Source of the DNA: Arthrobacter frigidicola
Lineage (GTDB): Bacteria > Actinomycetota > Actinomycetes > Actinomycetales > Micrococcaceae
Length of the DNA: 64,000 nt
NCBI GenBank assembly: GCA_003602285.1
Contig: QZVU01000006.1
Coordinates: forward strand, 1-64,000
Direction of reading: 5' to 3'
Positions 42,553 to 52,436 of this stretch are shown here, one piece after another. Position 1 is the stretch's first letter. Each line of letters starts with the position of its first letter. Below the pieces are notes generated by a model that was given only the letters and a program-made list of their open reading frames with translations, did not search any database and had not been told where the DNA came from. Both the position numbers and the translations under genes were made by a program.

Positions 42553-43313
42553 TGCCCGTCTTCGACATCACCTTCGACTACAAGTCCGATACGCCACCTG
42601 GGAAGGACCCGGACTCCCTCAGTATGCGGCTCAAGGCTGACCATCAGCTGCTCTGGACCAAGGAGCTGTGCGACGGGGATCTGTTCAATCTGCAGGTCCC
42701 GGCAGAGCCGAAGGAGCGTCGCAACAACTATCTGATGTTCGCGCAGGCCCCTGATTAGAGGTTCACGTTCGGTAGCGACGCCATCACGAACTCCTACACC
42801 AAGTGGAGCAGGCCGAGGGCTCTGGTCGAGGCCAAGGCCGGATTGAGCGAGGAGCAGAAGCTCCGCTATTTCAACCCGCCGTACACGATCGGCAGTGCCA
42901 TGATCTGGCCCGTCAGGAAAATACACCGGCCCACCATGAACACCGCACGAGGAATGCGCGCGAAGATTGTGGACCGAATGGACCGGACCCTGGAGTGCAT
43001 CCGGCGCCACTATGCACAAGAGCCCGGCAGTCCCCTCGGTGATGTCACCACCAACTACGCAGACTTTTTCGAGCTTTTCTGCACGTTCGAGCAGTTTGTG
43101 GAGTTCTTCCACTTCCAGGACCTCGTGACGCCGGAGGGAAAAATCGACTTTTTCCTGAAGCAGGGCGAGGACTTCAACCGCTCGGGTGTCCCGGTCACGA
43201 CGGATGAGTACGTGGAGGTCCGGGAGGCGTCGCTGAAGTTCATCAAGCTGCGGGGCAACCGGATGGCCGACTGGGTCGAGGAGAACCATCCAGACATCGA
43301 AGTTCGCCGATAG
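42553..43313 (+). pseudogene. DUF6994-like protein interrupted by an in-frame TAG
   Basis: MPVFDITFDYKSDTPPGKDPDSLSMRLKADHQLLWTKEL (read in parts) opens a frame that meets TAG at 42756-42758. It then continues in the same frame as RFTFGSDAITNSYTKW and runs to 43313 with FNPPYTIGSAMIWPVRK, NTARGMRAKIVDRMDRTLECIRRHY, LFCTFEQFVEFFHFQDLV and ASLKFIKLRGNRMADWVEE. The whole would be 253 residues and resembles DUF6994 proteins. A single substitution explains the stop, so the event looks recent, or it could be a sequencing error. It is the third gene of the RelA-like cluster. Function unknown. Confidence 0.7.
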
Positions 43314-43350
43314 CGCCGGCCGACCGGCGAAGCATCCCTCTGCAACCCGG

Positions 43351-43372
43351 CTACTGCCACTTGCGGCAGTAG
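43351..43372 (+). terminator. Short hairpin after the RelA-like cluster
   Basis: An 8-bp perfect stem (43351-43358 with 43365-43372) 38 bp beyond the DUF6994-like stop; a plausible weak terminator. Confidence 0.45.
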
Positions 43373-43545
43373 CGTGAGGCCCTACTCGACCGACGCCGAA
43401 CCGGTCGCGCATTGGTCATGGTACGCCTATTCCGGCACTAGCATTCGACATAGAGCCCACCAGCCTCGTCGTTGTTCAGCTCAACGTTCGTCCGCCGTTC
43501 ACGACCTGGACAGCTCCACACAGTCTCCTTGAACGGCGAATCGCC

Positions 43546-43983
43546 TTGGTCGGTGGGGACATTATTGAGGCTCTTAGCGGATCCCATTATCGAAGCAACA
43601 ACTCCGGTTGGCGCCCCCGAGACGGTGAACCAACAACCATTCTCGGCGTGGTCAAGAAGGGGCTTTTGCAACGTCCTCTGCAAAGAGGGTTCTCGGTGGG
43701 CGTCTCCCACGTCAACTCGGTCCAAATGAACTGGAGTACGGCATCGGAGTCCCGGATCAGCACCTCACATATAGAACGGATCACTGAACAAATGGGCCAC
43801 GTTGTGAAACGACCGCTCGGAGTGCACCAGATGGCCAGCGAACTTCGGGTGACGAGTGCGCACCTGCGGAGCAGACTTACGGACCGTGGACATCCCGCAG
43901 TAGGCGCGCGGAGTTGGCTTGGCCCGGACTTGGTCGAGGAAATACGAACTGAATGGTCTGCTTGGAACTTAACGAGTGATTGA
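43546..43983 (+). CDS. Possible gene or remnant, unrecognised
   Basis: An open frame of 145 codons, open further upstream to about 43400 without a clear start. The second half (HVVKRPLGVHQMASELRVTSAHLRSRL) reads like a helix-turn-helix segment, followed by SWLGPDLVEEIRTEWSAWNL. The first half contains RIALVGGDIIEALSGSHYRS. Codon use on the opposite strand is no better. It may be a degenerate gene. The 355 bases after it, up to 44338, show nothing. Confidence 0.3.
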   Translation: MVGGDIIEALSGSHYRSNNSGWRPRDGEPTTILGVVKKGLLQRPLQRGFSVGVSHVNSVQMNWSTASESRISTSHIERITEQMGHVVKRPLGVHQMASELRVTSAHLRSRLTDRGHPAVGARSWLGPDLVEEIRTEWSAWNLTSD

Positions 43984-44338
43984 ATCTTGCCTGTACGCGG
44001 TCGCGTTCCTCTCGATGAGAGCGCCGAATGATCGGAGGACTGTCTCCAAGCGAGCACGAAGCCGACCGTGAGAGTGCTCGTCCGAGTCGCACGCTCGGCT
44101 TGAATCAGGAGAGTGTCGAAATGCCTGTCTGTATCAGCGCGCGGGAAACGAGCGCGTGCAGCCCGACCCGGCGACCGATTTCGCGCCAAGTGTATGAGCA
44201 AACCAGCAAGCATCGGCCCTACCCCCAATACGCAGACGCTAGGATATGGCACTGCGCAATTTCCTTGTGGCAACAGTTGACAAGCTAAAGCTACTTGGCA
44301 CAGAACCGTTCACGGGCAACGCGCACTACGCTAGGAGC

Positions 44339-45045
44339 TCACCGCAAGTGGCAGCCAACAATGCCGATGACGAGTCGATGGAGCGGTCCATCGAGCTCGC
44401 GATACCGAGCCATTAGATCGATTCGTTCGGTCTTGATCTCCAGCCACCCATAGTTGTCCAGTTCGGCAATTCGCTCAGTGTCGCGCGTCAAGGACCACCG
44501 GGTGTCTTCCCATGGAAGTACTAGCTGCCTCGTCGATGCAACGCCGAAACTCAGTGGTCCGCCCGGAGACTGGCTGGTCGACCAGTACTGCCTGTCTCCC
44601 AACGTCATTTCTAGGACGGCAGCGGTAAATCGGTAGCCGATAGCCCTCGGCCGCGTAGGTGGGGACTTGTCGGGTAGGTGATGCCCCTGGCCGCCTCCAG
44701 TTCCATGGCAATCTCGTGCGGGCTTCTCATCCCAAGAGCCCTTTCCCAAGGAAGTTCGAAACTGTCCGTAACGAAGCCCAGACCACAGCGGCGAGCTTGG
44801 TACGCGTACTCGCCATTCCTAGCCAGCATCAAGGCATCGGCATGAGCTTCGGATCCCCCGTTACTCGTGAGCCCGATGTACACAGATTTGTCACGGCGAG
44901 CCAACTCACTGGCGACCCGCCACGATAACGCGTAAATTTGCCTGTATCGCAAGGTGCCCTGCTCGGCGCAGATCACAGTTTCCTCCTTGAGCTTGCCCTT
45001 TCGACTCAGACGACGCACAGAATTCAGAACGGATCGAGATTTCAA
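44339..45045 (-). pseudogene. Unrecognised gene broken by a frameshift
   Basis: The minus strand encodes MKSRSVLNSVRRLSRKGKLK...SNGGSEAHADALMLARNGEYAYQARRCGLG (read in parts) up to ARGITYPTSPHLR. It then needs a shift near 44650 to continue as RPRAIGYRFTAAVLEMTLGDRQYW and WSLTRDTERIAELDNYGWLEIKTERIDLMARYREL. Both halves look coding and join smoothly, giving a protein of roughly 235 residues with no membrane segment. I do not recognise the family. Like other genes between 39.7 and 45 kb it seems to be decaying. Confidence 0.5.
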
Positions 45046-45886
45046 TTCTCGAGTGAGACTGCTACTTAGGCAATAAGCAACATTTGACCACCTGCGAAAG
45101 TTGAGAAATTCTCATCTCCCGCAACCAAAACCTCAGCGAGAGTGCAAAGGAGGACGCAAACTGCTGGACGAAGCTACCCCCGGAAGGGACGAACACCTGG
45201 AATTCGTGCTCGACGACGTTGCCGGTGCCGTCCCGGCCAACCTTTAATGATCCAGTTCATCCGGAACTCCCTCGCCCCTCCCAACCACACGGCCTTTCGA
45301 GGTTGTGCACGATTGCCAGCCCGCCGTGGTGACATAGTGAGTCCGTCCAGCCCTGGCGGTGGTGTGCAACCGATCGGCTTGGGCCCGGTCGTCCCCCTGC
45401 GAGCGCGAGAAGTCCGAAGGACAATGGCTTTTTCCGTGCACCTGTAGGCGAAGCACTGGCTTAGCAACCGGGCACTCTCCATCGCATCGTGTCGGTGTCA
45501 GGGGTGCCGGCGTGGTCATGGTGCGCGGCACGACGGCCAGCGGCACTGGGTATGACGTGGATGGCGGTTCATCAAAGGTGATGAGCGCTCGAAATTCCCC
45601 CTAGGCACGAATCGCCTCGCCACCAACGGAAGGATCTCCGGCACGGTCAGGTGACAGTTTTTAGTCACGCAGCCGGGTGAAGCGATCGCGGCGAGCGAAG
45701 AGGTCAGACAAGAGACAGGAACTGGAAGAGTCACGTCGTGTGGGCAAGATCCGCCCCGAACCGCGATCCCTACCAATATCATCGTGGGTAAGAGCACCAC
45801 CGAGATGACGAGAGCTGCACATGATCGGTCGGAAAACCCGGGGTGCTGGTCCGTCGGTGACCCGTCAACCGATAAGATCGTGACCC
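45046..45886. other. Gene-poor stretch with coding fragments
   Basis: About 840 bases without an intact gene. A short plus-strand fragment near 45165-45246 reads DEATPGRDEHLEFVLDDVAG then VPANL and stop, which looks like the end of a lost gene. The remainder has no recognisable frame. The promoter of the methyltransferase gene should lie in the final part. Confidence 0.45.
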
Positions 45887-47098
45887 ATGACCTTCGTACA
45901 ATCGGACCCACCTCATCCTGTTGCTGAAATGGTGGATCTCTTCGCCGGTCCTGGGGGATTGGATGTCGCTGCACGATGGCTAGGGTTGTCCGTGGCCGGT
46001 ATCGAGTGGGACGAGAACGCCTGTGCAACCAGGCGGTCAGCCGGGCTTGAAACCGTGCAAGGTGACGTGCGGGAGCACGGTCCGGACGATTTCCCCCATG
46101 CGACGATCCTCACCGGCGGGCCTCCTTGTCAGACGTACACCGTGGCGGGGGCCGGTGCCGGCCGTAAGGCCCTAAACCAAGTCCTGTCTTTCATTGCACG
46201 CATGGTTGATGGGGACGACATCACCGCCGAGCTAGCCGCTCTGGATGATGAGCGAACCGGGCTGGTGCTGCAGCCACTCCAATGGGCCCTGGAGGCCTAT
46301 CGGAGTGGGAACGCGTACCACGTGATCGTCTTGGAGCAGGTACCTGCGGTTCTGCCCGTATGGGAGGCCATGGCGAGGGCCCTGGAATCACTCGGTTACA
46401 AGACCGTGACCGGCATACTCCATGCAGAGGAGTACGGGGTTCCGCAGACCCGCCGCCGCGCGATTCTGATCGCGAACCGGTACCGCACCCCCGTCCTTCC
46501 CGCTCCAACGCACCAGCGGTTTAGGAGGAAGGAGGTGAAAGCTTCTATGGAACGACCTGCGTTGCTGCCGTGCCGAAGCATCGGCGAGACCTTGGACCGG
46601 GTAGAGCCTTTCGTACTGGTCTCCAATTATGGAACCGGCGGTGATCCGAAGGCCCGCGGTCGGCGCACGTCGAAGGAACCAGCTTTCACTGTTACCGGGA
46701 AAGTCTCCCGGAACCGCCTGTTTTCCGATGAGGGTGAACTCGATCGCCTCAAAGTCTCCGAAGCGGGCCGGCTCCAGACGTTCCCCGCTGACTACCCATG
46801 GTCGGGCAAGGACGTCTCCCAACAGATCGGTAACGCCATTCCACCGCGTCTCGCGGCTCACGTCCTGGCAGCAGCTCTCGGCCGAGAACTTGCCGCGGAT
46901 TTTTTCGACACAATGACGAGAGCACAATGGATCGACACCGACGTCGAGACCATGCCCGCAAAAGACACCGAGGACGCCTACGACAGTTCAGCACCAAGGA
47001 CCGGCCCGGACTCGGATGTGGGCTCTGATACGGGGTCGCGAGCGTCTTCCATGGACATTACCGACAGCGCCCACAGGCTCGTGTCATCACAACTCTGA
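45887..47098 (+). CDS. DNA (cytosine-5) methyltransferase of the defence island
   Basis: A 403-residue C5 methyltransferase. Motif I VDLFAGPGGLDVAARWLG, motif IV LTGGPPCQTYTVAG with catalytic Cys81, motif VI VLEQVP (EQV instead of the usual ENV), motif VIII QTRRRAILIA, and motif X QQIGNAIPPRLA are in order. The target-recognition region lies at about 230-300. The GPPCQT(Y/F)(T/S)VAGxGAGR style is one I associate with methylases partnered with NaeI-type genes; this is from memory. The last 60 residues are acidic and not conserved. In a DISARM-like island it would correspond to DrmMII, marking host DNA. A vsr remnant follows it. Confidence 0.92.
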   Translation: MTFVQSDPPHPVAEMVDLFAGPGGLDVAARWLGLSVAGIEWDENACATRRSAGLETVQGDVREHGPDDFPHATILTGGPPCQTYTVAGAGAGRKALNQVLSFIARMVDGDDITAELAALDDERTGLVLQPLQWALEAYRSGNAYHVIVLEQVPAVLPVWEAMARALESLGYKTVTGILHAEEYGVPQTRRRAILIANRYRTPVLPAPTHQRFRRKEVKASMERPALLPCRSIGETLDRVEPFVLVSNYGTGGDPKARGRRTSKEPAFTVTGKVSRNRLFSDEGELDRLKVSEAGRLQTFPADYPWSGKDVSQQIGNAIPPRLAAHVLAAALGRELAADFFDTMTRAQWIDTDVETMPAKDTEDAYDSSAPRTGPDSDVGSDTGSRASSMDITDSAHRLVSSQL

Positions 47099-47335
47099 GA
47101 GTCCCCCTACTATGACGATCCTCTCTCCGCGTTCGTTCGTCGCACCTCGCCCACCGTAAATCACCGAGACCGAGAGCGGTCATAATGACGTCGACGATCA
47201 GATCCCAGCAGGGTTTGATGAGGCGAGAGATGACGGCGTGAAGCAGGACGGCAAGGACTCCGGTGCTCGGGTAGGCCACACCACATAAATGGCGATGAGA
47301 GAAGTAGTCCTGTAGTCATCCGTCCGATGTGCGGG

Positions 47336-47602
47336 ATGTCGAAGCAGCGCCGCACGGACAAAGCGCCGGAATTGCGGTAGAGGAACTGGTTGTTCGAGGC
47401 ATTCCTGCCCACTCCACGGGACATACCCGCGGTCCAACCACGACTGGTAGGTCACGAAGCTCGACCGAATATGACGCGGGACCGTGAGACCGAGGCTCAT
47501 CTGCTGGTGACCGGATGGGCGGTCCTGCGCTTCTGGGACCACGAGGACATGGACTCAGCGGCACAGATCGTTGGGCAGCTCCTCCGTAACCCTGAGTACT
47601 AA
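47336..47602 (+). pseudogene. vsr: Very-short-patch-repair endonuclease (Vsr) remnant
   Basis: ATG at 47336 begins MSKQRRTDKAPELR, like the start of Vsr proteins, and meets TAG at 47378. The same frame then ends NMTRDRETEAHLLVTGWAVLRFWDHEDMDSAAQIV, the Vsr C-terminus (GWxVLRxWEHE). The catalytic middle with FVDGCFWH is missing; the total is 88 codons against the usual 130-150. Vsr repairs T:G mismatches from deaminated 5-methylcytosine and normally sits beside C5 methyltransferase genes, as here. Confidence 0.7.
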
Positions 47603-47717
47603 AACACCATCAGACGGGCGCGTCAAAGCGCCACGGCGCGTGTAAGAGTGGTCGAATGCTTGAAGGTCCGTCGACCTCATTAGTATGGAGAAGTCGATTT
47701 GGGGGAAGGGAACAGCA

Positions 47718-50700
47718 ATGACGCTCGATTTTTGGAGTAAGCCTGACGAAGTGCTCCTGGATTTCCTCGAGAATTGGCGGTCGGTGGTCCCGCGGATCTA
47801 CCGGGAGGATCCGAAGATGCTCGAGGAGCATGTGGGGCAAGAGAACTCGTTCCGCACCAGCGGCTACTCACGTCGTCAGATTACCGAACTGGTCCAAAAT
47901 GCGGCCGATGCAATCCTGCGATCGGGAGGAACGGGAAGGATCAAGCTCATCCTGACCGATCGGTACCTCTACTGCGCGAATGACGGTAAGGAGTTCGACC
48001 AAGGAGGGATCGATGCGATCACTCATGCCTACCTCAGTGACAAGAGGGGTGAAGAAATCGGTCGGTACGGCTTGGGCTTCAAGTCAGTCCTGGCCGTGAC
48101 CGACAACCCGCAGGTCTTCAGTCGTTCGGTCAGTTTCCACTTCGGGGCACCGGAGGCTCGCGCGATCCTGACAGGAGTTGGTGCGCGCGAGAACGATCTG
48201 CCGATACTTCGTCTACCAACTGCTTTGCATGCTGCAGAGGCGATTGACGACGACCCCACCTTGAGGGAACTGACCGAGTGGGCGAGCACGGTCGTACGAC
48301 TACCGCTCCATCAACATGTTGAGCTGGAGGAACAACTCCTCGGCTTCCAAACCCAGTTCCTGATCTTCACACCCCACGTCGAGGACCTGTCAATCACGAT
48401 ACGACGTGATGGCGCCGACCATGATGTCCAGCACTCGTGCCGATCGATAGGGCAATCGGTTTATGAATTGGCGGGGCCCCGACTCGGTACCCAGAAGTGG
48501 GCGATCTTTAAGAGAGAGCACAAACCGTCATTGGCGGCACGACGAGAGGTCGACGATGCGATCGCCCGAAAATCGATCCTCGTCACCTGCGCCATACCTC
48601 TGGACGCACAGGGCAAAGAAGGCGAGTTTTGGGCCAACTTCCCCCTCTCCGAACGGACCTCCGCCGTCGGTATCTTCAACGCGCCCTGGGCGCTCAGTGA
48701 GGATCGCAGTCATATTCTTACCGAGAAAAAGTACAACGCTGAAATTTTTGACACCCTGGCTCAACTGTTCGTCGATTCCCTGCCGAATCTCCGGACCCAG
48801 GAACATCCCGCGGGGCATCTTCGCTACCTCCCCAGCCGACCCCAGGAGTCCTACTCCCCAGCGGACAAGGCCTTGATCTCACACATCCACCGCAAGGCCT
48901 CGGAAGCGGCTCTCATCCCCGACTCCACCGGCCGGTTACGCCACGGATCCGAGATTATCGCCCTGGACTATGCGGTCGTCCTCCCAGCGAGCGCCATGGT
49001 GGAGTGGGCTGCCGCTCCTCATACTCCTGAGAATGTGCCGCATGTGTCGTGTTATCAGGATGAGAAGAGTGGGGCCATCAGGATCCGTCTGCGGGACATG
49101 CATCGTAGGGCGTTCGCTGATGCACGAGCTCTTCTGCAACGTGATCTGCCTGCGTCGGGGAATGAACTTGATGTGTCGAGGTGGTTGAGCTTGCTCGGCG
49201 ATGTGGACGATGTGAGGTATTCGCGGGCGGCGTTGGAAATAGTTTCGGGTATCGGGTCGGACGCGATTCGTGGGATTGTGGCTTCTGCTCGGATCGTACC
49301 TACTGACAGGTGTCGGCGGGTTGCTCTCAGGGAGCATGGTAAGGTTCATCTTCCTCCTGAGGGTGGAGCTGTGGTGTCGGGGTATGAACTGGTCGTGGAT
49401 GAGGTCGTCACGAGTGCGGTCTGTCGTAGGGTTCTTGGGCAGTTCGGGTTCAAGACGTTGGATGCTGAGGTGGTGTTCGCGTCGACGCTCTCGCGTATGG
49501 GGCCAGAGTCCACGGATCGTCAGTGGGAGGATCTGTGGGATCAGTCGCTGAATCTTGAGCCGCGTCGGTTATTGTTGCGGCTGTCGGAGTGGCGGCGTGA
49601 GGGCAACATCGTCAAGGTCAGGACGAAGGCCTCGACGTGGCGTGATTCTGAGGAAGTCTTCGCACTTCGGGGCCTTGTGGTGGACATCCCGTGGCCAGAC
49701 CGGGTGCTGGCACCTAATTCGCTCACCAAGGAGGTTATAGATGTCCTTGGCATCGTAACTAGTTTCTCGCCCCGGTATCCGGTGATCGAGGAACCGGAGT
49801 TTGCGCAGTACCGTGCCTGGGCGGTGGAACGGGCGCGGGAGGCGGAGGCCGAGGACAGGAATTCGGCGCCGGAGGATTGGTATTTCGCGGAAGAGCGGGG
49901 CGGTGGCCCCTTGGGCCTTCTTCATGATCTGTCCGAGGTGAGCCCTGAACCGACTGCTGACTTGGTGCAGCTGACTGCTGCGCTGCTCAGGACCGGGGCG
50001 GCGCGGGAGTGGACTCTGTCCAGCCCTGGTGGAGTCGAGACGTTCACGGTGCCGGCCCCGCACCTGTGGGCGGTGATGGAGTGGGGGTTGGTGGCTAGCA
50101 CCTTCGGTGTCGTCCTGCCTGTGTCGCGTGTGGTGTCGCCTGTGCTTCAGTCGTATTTCCCGTGGGTGCCCCTGCCCAAGGACTCCCACTTCGGTATCCT
50201 GCCGTTGGCCGAGTCAATCGAGGAGATCGACACCGACATTCTCATGGAGGGTATGAGAGCGGGACGGGGCCTGCAGGCCACCGGCGCCGTGGTCACGTCG
50301 CTTCTGGCCTTCCTGTCCGAGGTACTGCCGCGCATCCGTGGCGGACAACGGTGGACAGGTGAGATCCCGGCCGTAGTCGGCCCGGAGATCGATCTGGTTC
50401 CTGCAGGCCAGATCTTCGTCGCATCCGATCAGGCGCAGGTCGATGTCCTGCGGCGATCCAAGAATCCTTACCTCTTCGTCGAGGACGAGACCCTCCGGGA
50501 CGTACTCTTCGAGCACGCGGACTTCCAGGACGCCGCGAGTGCGATCCGGTTCGAGGTGATCGCGCAGCAGCAGGCGGAGCCGGTGTTGCTCACGGACTGT
50601 ATTCCGACGCTGTACGGGTTGTTGGACCGGAAGGATCGGCGGCTCACTGTCACGGAGTGCTCGGGGATCGTGGCGCGTCAGTTGACGCCTGCTGGTACGC

Positions 50701-52436
50701 AGGAGCAGCCGTTGGAGCGGGCGTTCCACGATGGGACGATCTACGTGACCGGTGATCCTTCCGACAGAAAGAACACGTACGACTTGCTTGCCTGGATCAA
50801 CCAGGAGGTCGGTCTCAGGTTGAGTGCCGCGGATGTCGACGGCGTGGTGCAGGCGCTTACTGATGCTGACGCGAATGAAGTGAGACAGCGGTGTCGTGCC
50901 GCATTGTCGAACGAGGACCGGTTGAGGGTGTTGGCGACGCCGGAGCAGCTGGATGCGAAGCTTCCGCATGGATTGACGGGAACCCTTGATGCGATGGGAA
51001 CGATCGTGCGTGCGGAGGACATGGCCCGGTTGTTCCTCGATTCCTACGGTACGGACAGTTTGAGTCATCTCACGGATGAGTTGAGGGCTCTGGGGCTGAC
51101 GCCTCCTGACAAATGGGGAGGGTTGGGGCCTGCGCGGAGGTTCGTCACGGATCTAGGGTTCACCCCGGATTTCGCTGGAACGTCGAAACCCTCCCGGCCG
51201 ACGGCGGAGACCGTCATGGGTAGGCCCGGCCTTGGGGCGCTGCACGACTATCAGCAAGAAGCTCTGCGTGAGCTGCGGTTCTGTCTCCGGTCCAACCCTG
51301 GGAACGCCGACAAAGCCCTGTTGGAGTTGCCGACCGGTGCGGGGAAGACCCGGGTGGCTGTGGAGTCGTTGGTCATGGCGTTCTTGAACAACGATTTCGC
51401 GGCTGTTGGCCCGGTGCTGTGGATCGCGCAGTCGGAGGAGCTGTGTGAGCAGGCGATCACGACGTGGAGCGAGGTGTGGCGGGAGTTCTCCGACGAGAGA
51501 TCATTGAGCATTAACCGGTTCTTCGGTACGCACCGGCCGCAGGCACCCGAATTGGAGTTGAGCGTGGTCGTGGCGACCGACGCGATGCTCTACGAGCACA
51601 TCGACGATGATTCATACGACTGGATCTATGCCCCTGTCGCCGTGATCGTTGACGAGGCGCATCGGGCGGCGGACAACAAGACGTACAGGAGGATCTTCCA
51701 ACGTCTGGGCGTGGATCTGGGGAACCGTGAGCGCCCTTTGATCGGCCTGTCGGCCACGCCCTACCGAGGAAGGAACGCCGAGGCGACGGCTCTGCTGGCC
51801 AGACGGTTCGGCAACAACCTCGTGCAGACATTGGGCCCCGACCCGATCAAGGAACTCCAGGATCGCGAGGTCCTGGCACGTATCGACCATCAGGTCCTTC
51901 CCGGAACCCGGTTGACCATCGATGAATCGGAGAAAGACTTTAACAACCTGTCTCCGGACACTTTGGACAAGGTGGGTGGGGACCAGGAGCGGACCAAGGG
52001 CATCGTCAAGCACATCCTGGCACTACCCGAGGACTGGCAGGTCCTGGTGTTCATGCCCTCGGTGCTCTCGGCCCAGGTTCTGGCGACCATCTTGAAGAGC
52101 GAGGGCGTTCAGGCCGCGTCGGTGAGCGGCCGGAGCTCGCGCGGTGAACGCTCGAAGGTGATCTCCGACTTCAAACGCGGATCCCTCCAGGTCCTCGTTA
52201 ACTGCGACCTGTTGACGCAAGGATTCGACGCGCCGCAGATCCGCGCTCTCTACGTCGCCCGACCGACGTTGAGCGAGAGCCAGTACGTGCAGATGGTCGG
52301 TCGTGGGTTGCGAGGACCCAAGAACCGTGGATCCGAACGGTGCTTGGTGGTGAACCTCGAGGACACTATCGAGAACGTCGACGTAGACCTGGCGTACCGC
52401 GGATTTACCCAGTACTGGGGGGTCGAGGGTTTATGA
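47718..52436 (+). CDS. GHKL (sacsin-like) ATPase fused to SF2 helicase
   Basis: A 1,572-residue protein. Residues about 45-330 form a Hsp90/sacsin-type GHKL ATPase: QITELVQNAADAI (E57, N61), YLYCANDGKEF (D89), and EIGRYGLGFKSVLAVTDNPQVFSRS (read in parts). A long middle of about 800 residues has no recognised domain. From about 1175 comes an SF2 helicase: HDYQQEALREL, Walker A LPTGAGKTRVA (about 1204), DEAH VIVDEAHRA (about 1311), GLSATPYR, NCDLLTQGFDAPQ, and QMVGRGLRGP. ATG at 47718 follows GGGAAGGGA. The downstream NERD gene overlaps its stop (ATGA), so it belongs to the drmAB operon. GHKL-helicase proteins occur in defence islands, but this combination with DrmAB is not part of the classical DISARM definition. 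Confidence 0.9.
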   Translation: MTLDFWSKPDEVLLDFLENWRSVVPRIYREDPKMLEEHVGQENSFRTSGYSRRQITELVQNAADAILRSGGTGRIKLILTDRYLYCANDGKEFDQGGIDAITHAYLSDKRGEEIGRYGLGFKSVLAVTDNPQVFSRSVSFHFGAPEARAILTGVGARENDLPILRLPTALHAAEAIDDDPTLRELTEWASTVVRLPLHQHVELEEQLLGFQTQFLIFTPHVEDLSITIRRDGADHDVQHSCRSIGQSVYELAGPRLGTQKWAIFKREHKPSLAARREVDDAIARKSILVTCAIPLDAQGKEGEFWANFPLSERTSAVGIFNAPWALSEDRSHILTEKKYNAEIFDTLAQLFVDSLPNLRTQEHPAGHLRYLPSRPQESYSPADKALISHIHRKASEAALIPDSTGRLRHGSEIIALDYAVVLPASAMVEWAAAPHTPENVPHVSCYQDEKSGAIRIRLRDMHRRAFADARALLQRDLPASGNELDVSRWLSLLGDVDDVRYSRAALEIVSGIGSDAIRGIVASARIVPTDRCRRVALREHGKVHLPPEGGAVVSGYELVVDEVVTSAVCRRVLGQFGFKTLDAEVVFASTLSRMGPESTDRQWEDLWDQSLNLEPRRLLLRLSEWRREGNIVKVRTKASTWRDSEEVFALRGLVVDIPWPDRVLAPNSLTKEVIDVLGIVTSFSPRYPVIEEPEFAQYRAWAVERAREAEAEDRNSAPEDWYFAEERGGGPLGLLHDLSEVSPEPTADLVQLTAALLRTGAAREWTLSSPGGVETFTVPAPHLWAVMEWGLVASTFGVVLPVSRVVSPVLQSYFPWVPLPKDSHFGILPLAESIEEIDTDILMEGMRAGRGLQATGAVVTSLLAFLSEVLPRIRGGQRWTGEIPAVVGPEIDLVPAGQIFVASDQAQVDVLRRSKNPYLFVEDETLRDVLFEHADFQDAASAIRFEVIAQQQAEPVLLTDCIPTLYGLLDRKDRRLTVTECSGIVARQLTPAGTQEQPLERAFHDGTIYVTGDPSDRKNTYDLLAWINQEVGLRLSAADVDGVVQALTDADANEVRQRCRAALSNEDRLRVLATPEQLDAKLPHGLTGTLDAMGTIVRAEDMARLFLDSYGTDSLSHLTDELRALGLTPPDKWGGLGPARRFVTDLGFTPDFAGTSKPSRPTAETVMGRPGLGALHDYQQEALRELRFCLRSNPGNADKALLELPTGAGKTRVAVESLVMAFLNNDFAAVGPVLWIAQSEELCEQAITTWSEVWREFSDERSLSINRFFGTHRPQAPELELSVVVATDAMLYEHIDDDSYDWIYAPVAVIVDEAHRAADNKTYRRIFQRLGVDLGNRERPLIGLSATPYRGRNAEATALLARRFGNNLVQTLGPDPIKELQDREVLARIDHQVLPGTRLTIDESEKDFNNLSPDTLDKVGGDQERTKGIVKHILALPEDWQVLVFMPSVLSAQVLATILKSEGVQAASVSGRSSRGERSKVISDFKRGSLQVLVNCDLLTQGFDAPQIRALYVARPTLSESQYVQMVGRGLRGPKNRGSERCLVVNLEDTIENVDVDLAYRGFTQYWGVEGL

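Noticed and set aside
42426-43412. A 328-codon minus-strand frame
   Set aside because: It is antisense to the interrupted DUF6994-like gene; the plus-strand product has a consistent protein-like sequence on both sides of the TAG.
43587-44273. A 228-codon minus-strand frame
   Set aside because: Ser/Arg/Thr-rich, no motif, and the plus-strand frame is slightly more protein-like; neither is certain.
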